Source of the DNA: Crossaster papposus
Lineage: Eukaryota > Echinodermata > Asteroidea > Velatida > Solasteridae
NCBI GenBank assembly: GCA_037893245.1
Contig: JBAIAA010000414.1
Span: 2,084,001-2,148,000, forward strand
DNA length: 64,000 nucleotides
Reading direction: 5' to 3'
This document shows, in pieces, positions 1 to 11,891 of this stretch. Made by a program: the position numbers and the translations under genes. The notes under the pieces are model-generated. The model saw nothing but the letters and a program-made list of their open reading frames with translations, was not told where the DNA came from and ran no database searches. Within the stretch, counting starts at the first letter, position 1. Each line of letters begins with the position of its first letter.

Positions 1-934
1 TCAAGTCATATTAAGGGCAAAAAAAGTGGGGGTGAGATATGGAATTCTTTCCACCCCTTCCAAAAAACTTCTATTATTGTACTAAAAGGGTTATCCCTGC
101 GAGCAGCAAAGCAAAAAAAATTACGCCGCGTCGCGGAGGTGCCAACGCGGGAGGGCAGTTTTGATTTCGCGTATAAAATACTGTTTGAAACAGTTGAGAC
201 AACCTAAGTACAGTATACAGACTGAAGACCTTTCTGTCAATTATATTATTGTCGATTTCTTCGTTCACGCTTCAAATCTAGAGGGGAGCTAGATGTAGTA
301 ACCAATCCTATTTTGTATGCACCCCCGTGTTTTGAAGTGGTTTATTCTCAAGTTGTTTTCACTGCACACCCACTACAGTAGATGGATAAACCCCAGCTTA
401 GTACTGCATTCACATTCTTTGTAAATGTTTTTTTTTAGAATACTGACAATACTTATTGTGATTTTCAAGCGTCAGTATACTTTATCAACCATTCTGGCTG
501 TAATACTTTAGCCCGAATTCATAAACGGTGATTTTCCCCTTGATCACGATTAATTTAGAATATATTAACTCAGCAATTGCCATTATTATGGGCAAGTTGC
601 CTATATATGGACAACTTGGCAACTTGCTGCCATTTTACAAATGGAACCCATCCACTTTCTCTGGCAAATAGGGCCAATTTTCAAGCGTAATTTTATCAAG
701 TCTGTCTTTAGATGGAAGCCCCCAAACCAGGGAGTTGATCCTCGGCTGAATTTACGCAATCCCACCTTTTTAAAACCCAAAATGTAAATTTTTTTCACAA
801 AAAAGTGCCCATTTATTGGCAAGTGCCCATTATAGGCACGTGCCCAGGTTTCACACATATGAAGCTCAATTCTGGTTTCAAACTATGCACACATGTATCA
901 GGCAAAGGCTTCACACGTATGAAGCTCAATGTTG
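1..934. other. Left flank, no gene recognised
   Basis: I see no coding region with recognisable domains here. The first 72 bases recur with a few differences at 15898-15968, so they belong to a dispersed repeat. The remainder is AT-rich and holds only short ORFs without family features. Confidence 0.5.
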
Positions 935-1467
935 GTGTACATCCATGCTAACACTATCGCCTAACTTAAACATTAACGCAAATTGCTGCTAGAGGGCGCC
1001 ATTTCACTTTATCCTGGCTTGCTTAACCGCATTGGTTCATGCATGTTCCTCGATGAGTCAAACTAAAGTATATAAACATGGGAAGAACTTGAAGATATAA
1101 AACAAACGTCAGATGTGCATGTTTTTAAAAGAGACTCGACAAAATCTGTTTTTCAAGATATGTTAAACTCTTATTAAAGAAACATGTATCCTTTTTAAGA
1201 ATTTATTTTATACATTTCTTTTCTTTGATATTGTAATTGTTTGCAATGTTCTTATTTTTTCTGTCAGCCAGTTAAAAATTGTAATGAAAAGATTATAAAT
1301 GAAATAAAACAAAAGACTCGATCAAAGAACACTATCGGAAAATAAGAAACTCTCTTTATACTCGCTATGATATTGTAGTCCTGTCTGTTTACATCAAATT
1401 AGGGCCTGACCTAATTGCAATAGAATTTATGTTAAAACGGTCACGCGGGGGAACTATCATTCTTTGA

Positions 1468-1620
1468 CATTTGGCGATTGCTATGGTGTTGCTGCACTCC
1501 TGCAATCCTAAACATTAGCTTACAGAGGCATATCAATTCCATTGATATGCCTTTGTAAACTAATGTTTAGGATTCAAGACCAAATGTGAGTGCAGCAACA
1601 CCACAGCAATGACCAAATGC
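1468..1620. repeat. Long hairpin (about 150 bp), copy A
   Basis: The arms read towards each other. GGTGTTGCTGCACTC on the left is answered by its complement near 1590-1605, and the inner arm GCATATCAAT is answered by ATTGATATGC around a 3-nt loop. Almost the whole segment can fold into one stem. It is probably a small fold-back MITE. The paralogue at 44183-44332 keeps the fold. Confidence 0.75.
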
Positions 1621-2026
1621 CACCAGGCAGATTGATTGAGGACAACAAGTTCGAGAAGTGCTTGAAAAACAACCTTCCATTCATAGATCAATAGAAAACA
1701 TTAGATTGTTCACATGTTGTTTGTTTATTTATTTGAAGTTGTTTGACGCTTGATTGATTTATATTGCAATTAGTTCTAGGTCTTAGCGTAAATTGACTTA
1801 ACTATTGCGCCCTGACGCATCCTCATTAAAAACGTATGAGAAGAAAACATGTTGGCCTCGAATTACACAGCACTGTGCAGCAGTAAACAGGTCGCCCATA
1901 AACGTTAAGCGCTGAAGGCACGGGCACCCGGGATATTGCATATACGTTCATATCAATTTCACGCTGGTTGTGTCCATTCTCAAAGCTTGAATAAGAAATT
2001 ATGATATTGAATTAGTTCCAGTGAAT

Positions 2027-2161
2027 CTAATGAGACAAAGAGGTAATTATCTGGTTACTATGCCAACTCCTTCTACTGAAGGCTACAAGCTGAGGCAAAC
2101 AGCGACGTTTTATTTGAAGCGAATTGACGGTCTCGCAGCAATGAGATTTTACGAGATTTTG
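2027..2161 (+). other. Short open frame shared by A, B and C, possible exon remnant
   Basis: A plus-strand open frame contains the words RGNYLVTMPTPSTEGYKL. The same frame is open in copy C (44735-44920) and, more diverged, in copy B (22904-23128, RGNSLVTMVTPSTEGHKL). Copy A lacks 42 nt after the TEGYKL codons compared with C, and that deletion is in frame. I do not recognise the product. It may be the remnant of an exon or simply part of an old repeat. Confidence 0.25.
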
Positions 2162-2775
2162 TGAGCATGGAGGAGTGGCCCTCGTAAATGGGCCACAATT
2201 CCATTTTCGCAGCATTGTTGGGTCTTATGTAAACATGTATTATTTTCTGTGTCGATTAATAGTATTTTCATTGATAATTTCGTTGTGAATGTTATTTACG
2301 AGGCTTGTGAAGTCACTGTTTCGGGATGTTTTGTGACAAAATTTCTCATTTGCTACAAACTTATAGAGTTATGCTTTCGACTCTTACTATTTCCATCTCT
2401 GCCGGACCAACGGGCGATTTTCTTTTTGATGTGAAATTTACGAGAATTGTCAACTTTTGCACTTGGAAATGTACCCTTCCATCACCACCGTCTCTTTTAC
2501 CCTGGTATTGAATACGAGATCAAGACGGGGGTTCCACTTTGTTGTGCTCTATAGACCAGAAAGTGATGCTGAACAGATTTTCATGGGTTTTCTAAATAAA
2601 AAAAAGCAACAAATCTTTGACAAAAATAGCTAATCGACCAGAATGTTTGTACCCTGTACAATGGACCGGTGTTTTTCTCGCCAGGTCCATTAAAAATGCG
2701 CATGTGCGCATAAAAGTAAATTTATTAGTAAAAGGTCCATTCACCTTGTGGGGTCAATTATTGAGGTTGACGAAG

Positions 2776-3735
2776 ACAAGCAAGGTGTGGTCCAGGGCGC
2801 GGTCCAGGGCGCGGTCCAGGGCGCGGTCCAGGGCGCGGTCCAGGGCGAGGTTCCGGGCGAGGTCCCGGGCGAGGTCCCGGGCGAGGTCCCGGGCGAGGTC
2901 CCGGTCGAGGTCCCGGGCGAGATCCCGGGCGAGGTCCCGGGCGAGGTCCCGGGCGAGGTCCCGGGCGAGATCCCGGGCGAGGTCCCGGGCGAGGTCCCGG
3001 GCGAGGTCCCGGGCGAGGTCCCGGGCGAGGTCCAGGGCGAGGTCCAGGGCGAGGTCGAGGGCGAGGTCGAGGGCGAGGTCGAGGGCGAGGTCCAGGGCGA
3101 GGTCGAGGGCGAGGTCGAGGGCGAGGTCCAGGGCGAGGTCCAGGGCGAGGTCCAGGGCGAGGTCCAGGGCGAGGTCCAGGGCGAGGTCCAGGGCGAGGTC
3201 CAGGGCGAGGTCCAGGGCGAGGTCCAGGGCGAGGTCCAGGGCGAGGTCCAGGGCGAGGTCCAGGGCGAGGTCCAGGGCGAGGTCCAGGGCGAGGTCCAGG
3301 GCGAGGTCCAGGGCGAGGTCCAGGGCGAGGTCCAGGGCGAGGTCCAGGGCGAGGTCCAGGGCGAGGTCCAGGGCGAGGTCCAGGGCGAGGTCCAGGGCGA
3401 GGTCCAGGGCGAGGTCCAGGGCGAGGTCCAGGGCGAGGTCCAGGGCGAGGTCCAGGGCGAGGTCCAGGGCGAGGTCCAGGGCGAGGTCCAGGGCGAGGTC
3501 CAGGGCGAGGTCCAGGGCGAGGTCCAGGGCGAGGTCCAGGGCGAGGTCCAGGGCGAGGTCCAGGGCGAGGTCCAGGGCGAGGTCCAGGGCGAGGTCCAGG
3601 GCGAGGTCCAGGGCGAGGTCCAGGGCGAGGTCCAGGGCGAGGTCCAGGGCGAGGTCCAGGGCGAGGTCCAGGGCGAGGTCCAGATCGCGGCCAGGGCACA
3701 CCAGGGCGAGATCCAGGGCGCGGCCAGGGCAATGC
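2776..3735. repeat. 12-bp GC-rich minisatellite, array A
   Basis: About 80 head-to-tail copies of a 12-bp unit close to GGTCCAGGGCGA. The array starts with GCGGTCCAGG variants, passes through a block of CCCGGG variants (about 2850-3030), then a few GGTCGA variants, and ends in some 45 almost identical units (about 3120-3680). Since 12 is a multiple of three and the unit lacks stops, long ORFs exist on both strands, giving RARS, GEVQ, ALDL and PGPR polymers. These are artefacts of the repeat. The array lies about 2.2 kb beyond the 3' end of the FReD gene. Confidence 0.97.
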
Positions 3736-5364
3736 CAGAAGTTGTGGATCTACATCTGTAGAATACTGTGGAAACTGCTTAATGGCATATCCCATACAGG
3801 AATGGTGGCCTTTACAGGTGTTTGAAGCATAAACTCCAGTTGCCTTACACCTGCCAATCACGCTGCGATAATTACACACTCGTAAACTCAACATGAACAA
3901 CCTAAATCAACTGAAACAAATTAATCGTGGATTGGTTCTTGTCGCTCAGTTTATTCAACGTCATTGGTCTTTTTGTATTGGAACCATTTTTGTATCGCAA
4001 TATACAAGCAAAAAGTAAAATGTGCTTATTAATTAAGATTATTTGTTGCCCTCTTCCGCGATATTGATGTGGTTTTGGTAATTTTAAATTAATTTCAATT
4101 ATAAGCACTTACTTAAGATAACGCGCTCCAAATAATGCATAATGTCATAATTGCGATTTAGTGAAATGTTTACAAATGATTACCATATTTCTTATAATGA
4201 TTACCATTATTTCGACACCCCCATAAAACCTAGTTGCAAAAACTTGATCACTAGTGAAAAATCTAACAATGCCAAGAAGCATGACAAAAGAGAATTGGTA
4301 TTTGTTTTTGTTACACGAAACAACTATAAACCTTTATGTTTTAAAATTGTGCAGACAAATAATGAATAATGACATCAGATCAAATACATCTGTGAAATTT
4401 AGATTCTCTTGGTTTTGTGGTTTACAGTATTTTCGTGGAAAAGTAACTGGAGTAAAACAACATGATGAATATTTTGAATATTTTGTTATAAGAGGAATAA
4501 CACTTGCCACAAATTCTAAGCTGATGTCATTTTGTGCAACATTCTATTCGTGCAATACAAATACTATCAATGCATACATGTACGAATAACACTTATTTTC
4601 TAAGCTGACATTACATGTGGAACTATAATTAAAATCCAAGTAACAAATTGTTTTCACATTACGCTGTATTTAGAATTTAGCAAGAACAGTTTTCACAATG
4701 TTTCGTTATATGAACCTTATTCAAGAGGAAGCCATTTTGGTTGTGTTCCCTGAATGTATCTGATAAATTGTGAATTGTTGAATGGGATGGGGCCAGACTA
4801 TTTTTGAATTCTAGCCTCACTTTAAATATTTTTTTGAAATGTGGCATAAAGCATTAAGGTATGTTTAATCACAAATATTTTATTATACATCAGAGACGAC
4901 TGGTGTTATTTGGTAATTAACTTTAGGTCATTGCTTTCATTTATATCTGCAAGTTAAAACAAAATGACGATTTTACCTCACTTTCAATTATTATGGCCGA
5001 CTCGTGAATAAATCTCATAGTGACGGATGCTGTTCGTAGCCCTGCAATGTTGGCGAAAGTTATCCTTTAAAGGAGAATTTAACTTCAATTTAAAAAAGAC
5101 CATCATGCCTTTTTTATAATGTAATCGGCAGGTTGTTGTACATATGGGTGAACCCTTGTGTGTGTGATTGCGCCTATAATCTCGCTGTTAAAAAAAAAGG
5201 AAATTGGAGTAAAAATAAACTTAGTCTAAATTCGAGGCAGCTTCGGTTAAACTTGGCTACAATTTAGCATTGCGATATGATCAAATGTACCCGTTGTTTC
5301 GTGAGATGTACAACAAATAATGGGTATTCTTTTAAAATAAGCAAAGCAAAAACCAGTTAACCTC
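3736..5364. other. Non-coding spacer conserved in the three cassettes
   Basis: This AT-rich spacer aligns with 18515-20127 (B) and about 46800-48761 (C). Short ORFs such as 4254-4589 are not preserved between copies because indels break them, so I call no gene. Confidence 0.6.
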
Positions 5365-5368
5365 TTAA

Positions 5369-5805
5369 AGGTAGGATACACCATTTGCAGATATCTACCG
5401 AATTATTAAGAAATATCTTACTTATTTGAAAATAAATATTGTCTCTAAAGAAGATCTTGTAAAGATCGAAATATTAGGCCCTCTTAACTCATTTGGTAAA
5501 TATTGTTTGTTAGCATCCAGAAAAACTATGCGCTATAGTAATTACAGTAATCCTGTAATTGTTTCGACAAAATGAATTTTATGAAAAAAATCACGATCGC
5601 CGGGAGGCGATCGTGGAAAAAACAAGAACAACATAACAACTGCGTGACGCAGGTTGAAAATTAACGCCGTTTTTCTGGCTTTTCTCAGCATCTATGATTG
5701 TAAAACTTCAGACAGGTCAGTTAAACGATATTTTCTATCAAATACAACTCCCCAAATCCACCCATTCCTGATAATTTAAGCTATTACCAATGGTGTATTC
5801 TACCT
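5369..5805. mobile_element. TTAA-target MITE, copy A
   Basis: A 437-bp element flanked by TTAA on both sides (5365-5368 and 5806-5809). Its ends are inverted: AGGTAGGATACACCA on the left and TGGTGTATTCTACCT on the right. It contains a near-perfect palindrome, CACGATCGCC with GGCGATCGTG, near 5591-5613. There is no coding capacity. TTAA duplication is typical of piggyBac and Kolobok superfamilies, and the sequence does not separate them. Related copies lie at 20681-21113 and 48766-49191, with a fragment at 16937-17270. Confidence 0.85.
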
Positions 5806-5997
5806 TTAACATGTTGACAAAGTGATTATAGTAACATTTCGATTAACTGCGAAACACATTATTCCATAGAAACATTTTTTGGCAGTTTTATAACAATTCT
5901 AAAAGACTCGGGGTATTAATGTAATAAGGTTGTGCAATGATTTACATGTGCCAACTAAAACAAGTACATTTCAAAATTAATATCAACAATGCAACAT

Positions 5998-7065
5998 TCA
6001 TGGTCCAATTTCACGCGTTTTCATGCTACATGCTTTCATGGAATAACCTGAATTCCATGAGCTCCATAGCACGCCTTTGTAACGATCTGCATTCTTGTAT
6101 GGGTAATATACACCATTTAAGTGAGAATAATAACAGTTATTAAACCACCAGGCTCCTTCGCACACAGATTGTGCACAACTATTGTTCTGTGACGCATCAT
6201 TGTCACGATCCTTTGTTGAAAAGGGATGTCCTTTTTGATAAAACTTAGTATTTCCCTGATACCCAAGAGAGTCACCGGCAGTGCTGCTGGCATCGTATTG
6301 GTTATAATTTAGATTGTACCCACCCGGTGATATTTGAAAATCTAAGTAGTTTGCCCATGCCGTGTTGCCCTCCCAGCCCTCTAAATCAACTCGTAGCTCC
6401 CATGTTCCACGTAAATCGTCGGACGTCAGAGTCACCAAGTTGTCATTACCCAACCAGAACTCACCAGACAGATTTCCAAAGCCAGACTGGTAGTCGGTCC
6501 AGTTACGGTAGAAGTCCACGCTGCCATCTTGTCGCCTCTGAAACACGATCCATCCCCCGCCGTCAGTTTCCATGTCACAGTAGACACGAAGATCGTCATT
6601 GCATAATTCCCCTGGGTAGATTGTGTAGATACCGCTTGAACGATAACCAGCATCTAAGAGCATCTTGCAACTTTTGTAGCGATTCAAGGAACTACCAGCC
6701 AGTGAGTAGCGAGGAGTGTCCTCATCTGCATCAAAGTACACACTCTTTTGAGTTGCATTGAAGTAGTCGAGATGCTGCCGTCTTATGGCAAGGTTTAACT
6801 CGCACATGTTACTGCAGTCATTAAAGTTAAAAGATTTGCAATGTTGATCCATGCTGCATTCACGTCCGCAGATGACACGAGATCGTACAATTTTGGTTGC
6901 AAACGCAAAGCCTTTTAGGGCGCGATTTTCTGCGGCATAAAACGAATGTTTCCCTGTATAGGAAGTTTCATATCCAGAGACGGACGAGGTAGCTCCCTGA
7001 CTTGTGATAAATATTATGTGAAATAGTTGCAACCCAGTAAAGGTCAGTTTCGCCATTGCTTCCAT
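5998..7065 (-). CDS. Secreted PAN/apple-like and fibrinogen C-terminal domain lectin (FReD), copy A
   Basis: A single-exon gene of 355 aa. Residues 1-25 form a signal peptide with a hydrophobic run (LQLFHIIFI). Residues about 40-100 look like a PAN/apple module with Cys66, 70, 76, 84 and 88. Residues about 125-355 are a fibrinogen C-terminal domain: YCDMETDGGGW at 162-172, the calcium-loop candidate KDRDND at 285-290, and the binding-pocket region GAWWFNNC with SHLNG at 304-318. Cys297 and Cys311 match the usual pocket disulphide. Cys302 is extra. An in-frame TAA two codons upstream supports the ATG. Family members are secreted recognition or adhesion lectins, often binding acetylated sugars. 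The ligand here is inferred only. The copy at 49381-50448 is about 96% identical by eye. Confidence 0.93.
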   Translation of the reverse strand: MEAMAKLTFTGLQLFHIIFITSQGATSSVSGYETSYTGKHSFYAAENRALKGFAFATKIVRSRVICGRECSMDQHCKSFNFNDCSNMCELNLAIRRQHLDYFNATQKSVYFDADEDTPRYSLAGSSLNRYKSCKMLLDAGYRSSGIYTIYPGELCNDDLRVYCDMETDGGGWIVFQRRQDGSVDFYRNWTDYQSGFGNLSGEFWLGNDNLVTLTSDDLRGTWELRVDLEGWEGNTAWANYLDFQISPGGYNLNYNQYDASSTAGDSLGYQGNTKFYQKGHPFSTKDRDNDASQNNSCAQSVCEGAWWFNNCYYSHLNGVYYPYKNADRYKGVLWSSWNSGYSMKACSMKTREIGP

Positions 7066-7125
7066 TACTTAAAGGATTCGTTAAAATCAGATGACTTAAC
7101 GTCGATCACAGTTTGTTTTATTTGT

Positions 7126-7134
7126 TTTTGTATA
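7126..7134 (-). promoter_or_regulatory. TATA-like element upstream of the FReD gene
   Basis: On the minus strand the sequence TATACAAAA lies about 61-69 nt upstream of the ATG and is kept in all three paralogues. A start site 25-30 nt downstream would leave a short 5' UTR. This is a weak motif in AT-rich DNA. Confidence 0.3.
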
Positions 7135-7241
7135 ATGTGCGCCACATATAGTTGAATTCACGGGAAGAAAATCCAGCGATTTGTCGTGTCTGATTGAACT
7201 ATCCACAATGGTTGTTCAACGACTACAAGTCAAGCCGTACT

Positions 7242-8664
7242 GCTTTCGGCTGCTGTCCTCTCTATACAAATGCTAGGATGCTTCTGTGCTACAGAGGCCT
7301 GGCGATGGTGGGACTTGGTATAGTTTACAGAAAGGAATGGGTTGAGGAAGACAACATGTATCTCTCATTCTCTCTGATTGGTTATCCAAGTGAGTACGTC
7401 ATTGAGGTCAGTGGCTAGTAATTGGTCAGTATTCCCGCAGTTACAAACCGTATAGTCTTTGATTGTCTAATGTTTTATTGTAAGCTGATTACCTCGTCGG
7501 TCAGTTAGATTCTGGATAAACGTTAAGCGCTGAAGTGCACTCTTCGTTCGTTTTAATTAATTGTCGTCATGCAACAATAATTGCCGACAAGATGTAATTA
7601 ACGGAAGTGGGCTGCGCTCCATGTAAGAACATTGATGAGCAGCCCAGCGCCAGTTATGATGTTTAAGAATCAGGGTCACTACTTGCACAGTAAACAGCCG
7701 TCCACAACTTCAACCAATAGTTTGTGCGGGGAAACTTCTTGGCCCATCGCCAAGTAATAACTGCGGGAACTTAGCGCAAGACGGCAGATTGTCATGGAGA
7801 CGGAATTCTAGTACCAATTAGATCATCGATCTAAAAAAGCTAATAAAGGCTTAAATATGGTCACCCAAAACAAGGATGGTTGTATAGTGGCATTGTTGTC
7901 AAAGAAAACAATGCGACGTACAGTGTCGGCTTGTCAATATTTATGTTAAGTTTCTGCCTATACATAAATATTGTACATATTTTCTTTAACTTCTAATTAT
8001 CAGTAACAATCTTCGAAATAGACTAATTCTTTGATTTGAGATGGTTTTATATCCTTTAAGGATTTGTTTAAGTGTTAAGTTGCTTTTGCTCTTGATAATC
8101 CCCGACGTGGCGCACTCAGCTTAGGGACGAACACGTACTCGGCCGATTGTGTTCCCAATAGCCAGACGCCACTTTTTTTCTTTATTTTAGGACTAAACAT
8201 GACATAGTTGCCGTCTCACATTTAATACGAAAATGGATTTACAAATCACAAGTGGCGTGTATTGTTTAAAGCAGAATCAGTGTAAACAAATATCGGATGT
8301 CATGTGAATATACACGAAACGAAATATCACAAGCTTGTGGTTTTACGTAGGCCTATATGTTGTAGTAGTAGTATGGCAAATATATTGTATTATGAACAGA
8401 AATGCTGTTTTTCAAAATGATTTTTTTTTCAGGTGCAAGATGAATAACTGGCAGTAAAACATTGATAGAAAAGTATCACAATTGAATTTGAGAATGTTTA
8501 GAAGATCTTGGGTTGGGATTGTACGTTAACCGATAGCTCACTCGTTCTGTTTATTTTATTACATAAATACACAAGAATATATCCATTAATATTTAAACGA
8601 AGGTCCATTAATATAAATATGTTAAGGGCCGAGTTCTGACGGCATGCTGATTTCGGTATCTTTA
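7242..8664. repeat. Large inverted repeat, left arm (copy A)
   Basis: The sequence from GCTTTCGGCTGCTG at 7242 reappears reverse-complemented, ending at about 11891. Shared landmarks include the stretch around CCCGACGTGGCGCACTCAGC (8101-8120 against about 10408-10427) and the ATCGATCTAA region near 7828 and 10704. The arm is about 1.4 kb and abuts the 5' flank of the FReD gene. No gene is recognised in it. Confidence 0.88.
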
Positions 8665-9931
8665 GAGTGGGTCCACGTAAATATTTTATATAAGTTATAT
8701 ATTTTGTTTATATGAAAGGACTTGGTAAGTAACCAAAATAGCCAAAATAGCGAGTTTTTTAATTTTATTTAATAATTCACCCAGCCAAAATGCAAAATTA
8801 TATCACCAAATCAACTATATCATTACAGAGAATTAGCATTGCCCTTACTTGAGAAAAAAATTTCAATGTTTTAGATGTCACCCATATGCTATTTTTAGAA
8901 CATCCGTTAAAGCATGTTTTTAGAACTTGTAAAATTGTAATTTTATCCCTCAACTTGCCAGGATTCTCATAATATTTTCCTTTTGGATTTGATTAGAGCT
9001 TGCATTGTTCTTTTCATTGGTCTTTTCTGGCGTGAACAGTTTGGGAGATTGTATCCTCTTTAGGCAGTACTGCATCAAAAATAACCATTTCTCCAAAGTT
9101 TGAAGTAATAATACACACACAAATTGTACTTTTATGAATATGGCTCCGTTTTGAGGGGTGGCATGCTTAAAGGGGCTGTTGGGTTCTGTAGAAATAATGC
9201 TTTAGTTGGATTCTGAATAAATAATGTTTTAGTTCACAACAAGTATTGTTTCCTCTTTTTATATGCCACTAATAAAATGTTTTCAGAAAATGGTATGTAA
9301 GAAATGTTGTGGAGAGGGTTAGTATAGATTTTCGACGTTAAAAGTGCTGGTTATTCAGTAGGAGTAATTCACAGGCCTACAACTCACTCTTATAATTTGA
9401 AAAAGGCGCTAGATTCAAAAAAAGTATTTTTGTTTGTGTGTATTATTACTTCAAACTGAAGAAAAAGCTCACATTAAATTTTTTGGGAAAATTGCAATTT
9501 AAAATGCAGTACTGCCTTTTCTCACCAGATATGGAAACAACAATGTTGGCTCTAATAAAATCCAAACGGAAAATAATCTGAGACCCCTGGCAAGTCGACT
9601 TTTTGAGGGACAAAAATAGGTTAAAAACTGCTATTTTACAAGTTCTAAAAACATGTTTTAATGCATGTTCTAAACATAGCATAAGGGTGACATTTGATAC
9701 ATTTTTTTTTTCTCGAGTAAGGGCAAGGATGATACTTTGTAATGATATAGTTGATTTTGTGATAAAATTGTGTATTTTGGCTGGGTGATTTAAAAAATAA
9801 AGAAAAAAAATGTTTTGCGGCCGCAAAACTGCTTACCAGTTGTTTACGACTTGCTTAACAAGTCGTTTCATATTAATAACAAAATTAAAATGCCGAGGAC
9901 ACTTATATACAATATTTACGTAGACCCACTC
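8665..9931. mobile_element. Fold-back TTAA-type element at the palindrome centre (copy A)
   Basis: The ends are GAGTGGGTCCACGTAAATA and its complement, flanked by TTTA (left, probably a mutated TTAA) and TTAA (right). Most of the 1.27 kb is itself inverted: the interior around ATCACCAAATCAACTATATC is answered near 9738-9785. A related 892-bp element with clean TTAA flanks is at 23229-24120, and C carries the same element split by nested insertions. It has no transposase ORF and is probably non-autonomous. Confidence 0.75.
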
Positions 9932-9935
9932 TTAA

Positions 9936-11891
9936 CAACTTACTTTTACTGCCGTTAATAATTTATCAGAAGCTTTGAACCTTCACAGTGCATTTTTCTA
10001 TACCGTTTGTATTTGGTAGGCCTACTGGGACATCGCATTAGCGCAACATGGATAGTCATAAGCATAGGATAAAAGTAAGCATAGCATTTTGGATTTTAGG
10101 TTATACCAAAAACAAAATTGACTATGGTGAATTTAATTTTCTAAAAACTCACTTCAGCGGCCCTCAATAAAAACAAGCTGTAAACAAGTGTAAATAAATG
10201 CAGAGTTTTAACTTTCAGTGGAGTTTCAAATGGTAACTCAATCAGACGAAACCCTTCAGTACTCAATACACGCCACTTGTGATTTGTAAATATATATTGA
10301 ATGTGAGACGGCAACTATGTCAGGTTTATTTCGAAATTTAAAATAAAATTAAAAGTTGCGTCTGGCTGTTGGGAACACAATCGGCCGGGTACGTGTTCGT
10401 CCCTAAGCTGAGTGCGCCACGTCGGGGATTATCAAGAGCAAAAGCAACTTAACACTTAAAACAAAAAATACCTAAAACAACAAAAAAGTCCTTAGAGGAT
10501 ATAAAACCATCTCAAATCAAAGAAGTAGTTTATTTCAAAGATTATTACTGATAATTATAATTAAAAAAATATGTACAATATTTATATATAGACAGAAACT
10601 TAACATAAATATTGACAAGCCGACACTGTACGTCGCATTGTTTCTTTGATACAACCATCCTTGTTTTGGGTGACCCTATTTCAGGCTTTATTAGTTTTTT
10701 TAGATCGATGATCTAAATGGGGCTAGAATTCCGTCTCCATGACAATCTGCTGTTTTGTGCTAAGTTCCCGCAGTCAATACTTGGCGATGGGCCAAGAAGT
10801 TTCCCCGCACAAGCTACCGGTTGAAGTTGTGGACGGCTGTTTACTGCGCAAGTAGTGACACTGATTCTGAAACATCCAAACTGGCGCTGGGCTGCTCGTC
10901 AATGTTCCTACATGGAACGCAGTCAACTTCCTTTAATTTTACCTCTTGTCGACAATTAATTGTTGCAGGACAACAATTAATTAAAACGAATTAATTAAGA
11001 GTTTACTTCAGCGCTTAACGTATATTCAGAATCTCACAGACCGATGAGGTTATCAGCTTACGATAAAACATCAGCCAATCAAAGGGTACGGTTTGTAACT
11101 GCGGGAATACAGACCAAATACTACTCACTGACGTAAATTACGTACTCACTTGAATAACCCTTCAGGGCCGCAGAAAGAGAGATACACGCCGTCTGCCTCA
11201 TAGTCATAGCCATCCTGAGCCACGCAGAGTTAAACGGGCTCTTGAATTGTCGCCCTCAAACCCTGCGGACATTCGCAGCAATCATTAAACAAGTTGGCCA
11301 ATACATGATATGAACGTCCACCCCTGATAAACTGACAATTTCTACCACTGTACTTATTGGCGTTTACGTAGCTTTTCAAGTCTTTTATGTTTCTTATTCT
11401 GTATAATATTCAATAGCAAAGTTTTATTTCACGTTCTGTACGTTAATTTCTAAAATCTTTCCGATTAATTTTAATTTTTACGTGGGAGGATGAACATTTG
11501 TGAGAACACCTCATGCCTTGGGCTGTTTCCCGAACCCGAGTTTTGTCTTCGTCTGAGGCTTCATTCATAAAGTTTAGCAATAGGCTGTATAGCCAGAGAC
11601 GGAGCCAAAGCCAGGGGTTTGGAAAACAAACGGCCTTAGTCTGTTTGTAACGGAGGCTCTGATTGGGCGCATGAATCTTTGCGCCAATAACCACGGATCT
11701 TGCCGAAAATCCGCAGGTGTTTGAGCGCTATTGGTGGAAAGCTCGTAAAAGCGCTGCGTGGCTCAGGATGCCTCATACTGTCATAGCTCAACTCATTCCT
11801 TTCTGTAAACTATACCAAATCCAACCATCGCCAGGCCTCTGTATCACATAAGCATCCTAGCATTTGTACAGAGAGGGCAGCAGCCGAAAGC
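9936..11891. repeat. Large inverted repeat, right arm (copy A)
   Basis: This is the reverse complement of 7242-8664, enlarged by a 554-bp insertion at 11214-11767. The two arms plus the central element make a palindrome of about 4.6 kb. By-eye divergence between arms is greater than that between copies A and C, which places the inversion before the cassette duplication. Confidence 0.85.
11214..11767. mobile_element. Insertion with CCTGAGCCACGCAG inverted ends (copy A)
   Basis: The segment begins CCTGAGCCACGCAG and ends CTGCGTGGCTCAGG, a perfect 14-bp terminal inverted repeat. The left arm of the large palindrome has no counterpart for it, so it looks like an insertion into the right arm. A clear target-site duplication is not visible because the flanks are also partly inverted. 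It is also present in C at 61591-62140, so it precedes the duplication. Confidence 0.6.

Noticed and set aside
2617-3900. Long ORFs on both strands ([32 protein letters not shown] polymers)
   Set aside because: They result from a 12-bp repeat without stop codons, open in several frames at once on both strands. No start context or flanking coding sequence is conserved between cassettes.
6327-6761. 144-aa plus-strand ORF inside the FReD gene, also in B and C
   Set aside because: It is antisense to the conserved fibrinogen domain. Its conservation follows from the coding strand.
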